Assembly: GCA_023437285.1 (NCBI GenBank)
Contig: JAEZGP010000415.1
Span: 1 to 7,024, forward strand
From: Actinomycetes bacterium
GTDB taxonomy: Bacteria; Actinomycetota; Actinomycetes; Mycobacteriales; Micromonosporaceae
DNA: 7,024 nt
Direction of reading: 5' to 3'
How positions within the stretch are numbered: the stretch's first letter is position 1; each line of letters starts with the position of its first letter. Shown here in pieces: positions 4,502-7,024 of this stretch. Both the position numbers and the translations under genes were made by a program. The notes under the pieces were generated by a model. The model was given only the letters and a program-made list of their open reading frames with translations. It made no database searches and was not told where the DNA came from.

Positions 4502-7024
4502 TCACACGTTGCGGCGGTACTGGCCGCCCACCTCGAAGAACGCGTCGCTGATCTGCCCGAGCGAGCAGTACGCAACGGCGTCCATCAGCGCCTCGAAGAC
4601 GTTGGTGCCGCTGGTCGCGGCGGCCTTGAGCCGCTCCAGCGCGGCTGGGGCCAGGGCCGCGTTCCGGGCGTGGAAGTCGGCGAGCCGCCGCAGCTGCGAG
4701 CGCCGCTCCTCGTCGGTGCCGCGGGCGAGTTCGAGGACCTCGGCCGGCTTGTCGGCATCCTCGCCGAGGAACGTGTTGACGCCGATGATGGGCAGCGAGC
4801 CGTCGTGCTTGCGGTGCTCGTACAGCATCGACTCGTCCTGGATGCGGCCGCGTTGGTAGCCGGTCTCCATGGCGCCGAGCACGCCGCCGCGGTCGGCGAG
4901 GCGGTCGAACTCGGCGAGGACCGCCTCCTCGACGAGGTCGGTGAGCTGGTCGACGATGTAGGAGCCCTGCAACGCGTTCTCGGTGTCCGACAGGCCCCAC
5001 TCGGCGTCGATGATCATCTGGATGGCCAGGGCGCGACGCACCGACTGCGCGGTCGGGGTGGTGACCGCCTCGTCGTACGCGTTCGTGTGCAGGCTGTTGG
5101 CGTTGTCGTAGATCGCGCACAGCGCCTGCAGCGTGGTACGGATGTCGTTGAAGTCCATCTCCTGGGCGTGCAGGGACCGGCCGGAGGTCTGCACGTGGTA
5201 CTTCAGCTTCTGCGCGCGTTCGCCGGCGCCGTACCGCTCGCGCATGGCGACGGCCCAGATCCGCCGGGCGACCCGGCCGATGACGGTGTACTCGGCGTCC
5301 ATGCCGTTGGAGAAGAAGAACGACAGGTTCGGCGCGAAGTCGTCGATGTTCATACCCCGGGCGAGGTACGCCTCGACGTAGGTGAACCCGTTGGCGAGGG
5401 TGAACGCCAGCTGGGTGATGGGGTTCGCGCCGGCCTCGGCGATGTGGTAGCCGCTGATGCTCACCGAGTAGAAGTTGCGGACCTGGTGGGCGATGAACCA
5501 TTCCTGGATGTCGGCCATGCAGCGCAGCGCGAACTCCGTGGAGAAGATGCAGGTGTTCTGCCCCTGGTCCTCCTTGAGGATGTCGGCCTGCACGGTGCCG
5601 CGCACCGTCGACAGCGTCCGCGCGCGGATTTCGGCGGCCTCCTCGGCGGTGGGTTCGCGCCCCTCGGCCTGACGGAACTTGTCCAGTTGCTGGTCGATCG
5701 CCGCGGTGAAGAACATCGCCAGGATCGCCGGAGCCGGTCCGTTGATGGTCATCGACACGGACGTGGTGGGCGAGCACAGGTCGAAGCCCGCGTACAGCTC
5801 GCGCATGTCGTCAACGGTGGCGATCGAGACCCCGGAGGTGCCGACCTTGCCGTAGATGTCGGGTCGCTCGTCGGGCTCGCGACCGTACAGGGTCACCGAG
5901 TCGAACGCGGTGGACAGGCGGGTAGCCGGCTGGCCGGCGCTGAGCAGGTGGAACCGCCGGTTGGTACGGAAGGCGTCGCCCTCGCCGGCGAACATGCGCG
6001 CCGGCGCCTCCTCGGTCCGCTTGAACGGGAACACCCCGGCGGTGAACGGGAAGTAGCCGGGCAGGTTCTCGCTGCGCAGGAACCGTAGCAGCTCGCCGTC
6101 GTCGCCCTCGCGGGGCAGCGCGACCCGCGGCACCTTCGTGCCCGACAGGGTCGTCCGCGTCAACGGGGTCCGGATCTCCCGGCCCCGGACGGTGAACACC
6201 TGCTCGTCACCGTCGTAGCGGGCCCGCAGCGCCGGCCACTCGTCGAGCAGCTGACGCGCGTCGTCGGGCAGGTCCCGCTCGGCGCGCGCCACCAGCGCCG
6301 CGACCGACGCCTCGGCCGCATCTCCTTCGGCTGCCAGCAGGTCCCGGGCGGTGGTGAGGTGCTGACGGCGGCGCGCCAGTTCCATCTGCTCCCGGGTCTC
6401 GGCGTGGTAGCGGCGTACGGTGTGCGCGATGTCGGCCAGGTAGCGTTCCCGGCCCGCCGGCAGCACCGAGCGCAGGGCGGTGGAGGTGCGGCCGGACACG
6501 ACCGGCAGGACGCCGTCGAAGGCGGGCAGGCCGCGCTCGTGGAGAAGGCCCTTGAGGTGGTGGTACAGCGCCGTGACGCCGTCGTCGTCGAAGCGCGCCG
6601 CGCTGGTGCCGAAGACCGGCATGTCCTGCCACGGGGTGCCGAACTGTTCCCGGTTGCGGACCAGCTGGCGGGCGACATCGCGCAGCGCGTCCTCCGCTCC
6701 CCGGCGCTCGAACTTGTTGATGGCCACCACGTCGGCCAGGTCCATCATGTCGATCTTCTCAAGCTGGCTGGGCGCGCCGAACTCCGGCGTCATCACGTAC
6801 AGCGAGACGTCGGAGTGGGCGACGATCGCGGCGTCACCCTGACCGATGCCGGGGGTTTCGACGATGACCAGGTGGTAGCCGGCGGCCTTGCACGCGGCCA
6901 GGATGTCGTCGAGGTGCTCGGGCACCTGCGCTCCCGGCGTACGGGTCGCCAGGGAACGGAAATAGACCACGTCCGGGGCGATGCTGTTCATGCGGATCCG
7001 GTCGCCCAGCAACGTGCCGCCCCG
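4502..7024 (-). CDS. icmF: Fused isobutyryl-CoA mutase IcmF (G-domain plus mutase domain), 5' end cut by window
   Basis: Adenosylcobalamin-dependent interconversion of isobutyryl-CoA and n-butyryl-CoA, with a built-in MeaB-like GTPase that loads and protects the cofactor. 840 residues are visible to TGA 4502. If the length matches known IcmF (about 1,090), some 250 residues with the B12-binding domain and P-loop are off the right edge. The visible order is: rest of the G domain (LLGDRIRMNS, VETPGIGQGD, VAINKFERRG, FGTSAAR, about residues 1-165), a helical linker, then the large mutase TIM barrel (from about residue 310). In the active site, MFAGEG carries Phe345 and GQNTCIF carries Gln489, where methylmalonyl-CoA mutase has Tyr and Arg. 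Their 144-residue spacing equals that of Phe598/Gln742, which I recall for Geobacillus IcmF, so isobutyryl-CoA specificity is favoured over pivalyl-CoA (Leu/Ala). HVQTSGRSLHAQ, SLHTNAYDEA and C-terminal VGGQYRRNV are typical. It is the first visible gene of the operon; its promoter is off-window. Oddity: NKFE replaces NKxD. Confidence 0.96.
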   Translation of the reverse strand, partial: RGGTLLGDRIRMNSIAPDVVYFRSLATRTPGAQVPEHLDDILAACKAAGYHLVIVETPGIGQGDAAIVAHSDVSLYVMTPEFGAPSQLEKIDMMDLADVVAINKFERRGAEDALRDVARQLVRNREQFGTPWQDMPVFGTSAARFDDDGVTALYHHLKGLLHERGLPAFDGVLPVVSGRTSTALRSVLPAGRERYLADIAHTVRRYHAETREQMELARRRQHLTTARDLLAAEGDAAEASVAALVARAERDLPDDARQLLDEWPALRARYDGDEQVFTVRGREIRTPLTRTTLSGTKVPRVALPREGDDGELLRFLRSENLPGYFPFTAGVFPFKRTEEAPARMFAGEGDAFRTNRRFHLLSAGQPATRLSTAFDSVTLYGREPDERPDIYGKVGTSGVSIATVDDMRELYAGFDLCSPTTSVSMTINGPAPAILAMFFTAAIDQQLDKFRQAEGREPTAEEAAEIRARTLSTVRGTVQADILKEDQGQNTCIFSTEFALRCMADIQEWFIAHQVRNFYSVSISGYHIAEAGANPITQLAFTLANGFTYVEAYLARGMNIDDFAPNLSFFFSNGMDAEYTVIGRVARRIWAVAMRERYGAGERAQKLKYHVQTSGRSLHAQEMDFNDIRTTLQALCAIYDNANSLHTNAYDEAVTTPTAQSVRRALAIQMIIDAEWGLSDTENALQGSYIVDQLTDLVEEAVLAEFDRLADRGGVLGAMETGYQRGRIQDESMLYEHRKHDGSLPIIGVNTFLGEDADKPAEVLELARGTDEERRSQLRRLADFHARNAALAPAALERLKAAATSGTNVFEALMDAVAYCSLGQISDAFFEVGGQYRRNV

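Noticed and set aside
4491..4575. Longer start for the 3-hydroxybutyryl-CoA dehydrogenase (GTG 4491 or upstream to 4575).
   Set aside because: Upstream codons overlap the end of icmF, and GTG 4491 overlaps the AGGAG that serves GTG 4485; the Rossmann fold begins directly after GTG 4485.
4488..5777. Minus-strand second-frame open stretch of 429 codons within icmF.
   Set aside because: Out-of-frame shadow with Arg/His/Gly-rich composition and no motif.
4670..6088. Long plus-strand open frame of 472 codons opposite icmF.
   Set aside because: It mirrors the icmF codon pattern and has no family motifs; the minus strand encodes an unmistakable mutase.
4502..7024. Separate methylmalonyl-CoA mutase plus MeaB pair, or a mutase with a frameshift fusion.
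   Set aside because: The frame is continuous and the G-domain-linker-mutase order is the normal IcmF architecture; active-site Phe/Gln differ from methylmalonyl-CoA mutase.
1..7024. CRISPR array, insertion sequence ends, tRNA, rRNA or attachment site.
   Set aside because: No regularly spaced repeats, transposase, terminal inverted repeats or tRNA-like cloverleaf were seen on either strand.

Overview
The window is high-GC DNA with strong G/C bias at third codon positions, GTG starts and start/stop overlaps, which fits an actinomycete. The AbiE-like pair resembles forms I recall from Micromonosporaceae and Streptomyces, but I cannot assign a genus from the sequence alone.

Layout. Positions 1-1118 (+) hold the 3' three quarters of a methylmalonate-semialdehyde dehydrogenase gene (mmsA), followed by a strong hairpin terminator at 1130-1164. 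Everything else is on the minus strand. Reading right to left: 7024-4502 is the C-terminal ~840 residues of a fused isobutyryl-CoA mutase (IcmF, cut by the window edge inside its G domain); 4485-3628 is a 3-hydroxybutyryl-CoA dehydrogenase; 3631-2468 is a FadE25-like acyl-CoA dehydrogenase; 2381-1743 is an intact AbiEi-type antitoxin; and 1756-1206 is a broken AbiEii-type nucleotidyltransferase toxin gene.

How the genes work together. The three acyl-CoA genes form a tight operon (16-nt gap, then a 4-nt GTGA overlap). Together they can isomerise isobutyryl-CoA to n-butyryl-CoA, oxidise it to crotonyl-CoA and oxidise (S)-3-hydroxybutyryl-CoA to acetoacetyl-CoA. Only an enoyl-CoA hydratase is missing from the window. 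MmsA serves the other exit of valine and isobutyryl-CoA breakdown, to propionyl-CoA. The two convergent units are therefore metabolically related, and the toxin-antitoxin remnant sits between them.

Main points for a second look: a single TTA (bldA-type) leucine codon at codon 64 of the 3-hydroxybutyryl-CoA dehydrogenase gene; the decayed toxin gene beside an apparently complete antitoxin; and a Glu in place of the usual Asp in the NKxD guanine-specificity motif of IcmF. I found no new defence or mobile system: no transposase, CRISPR array, tRNA or rRNA.
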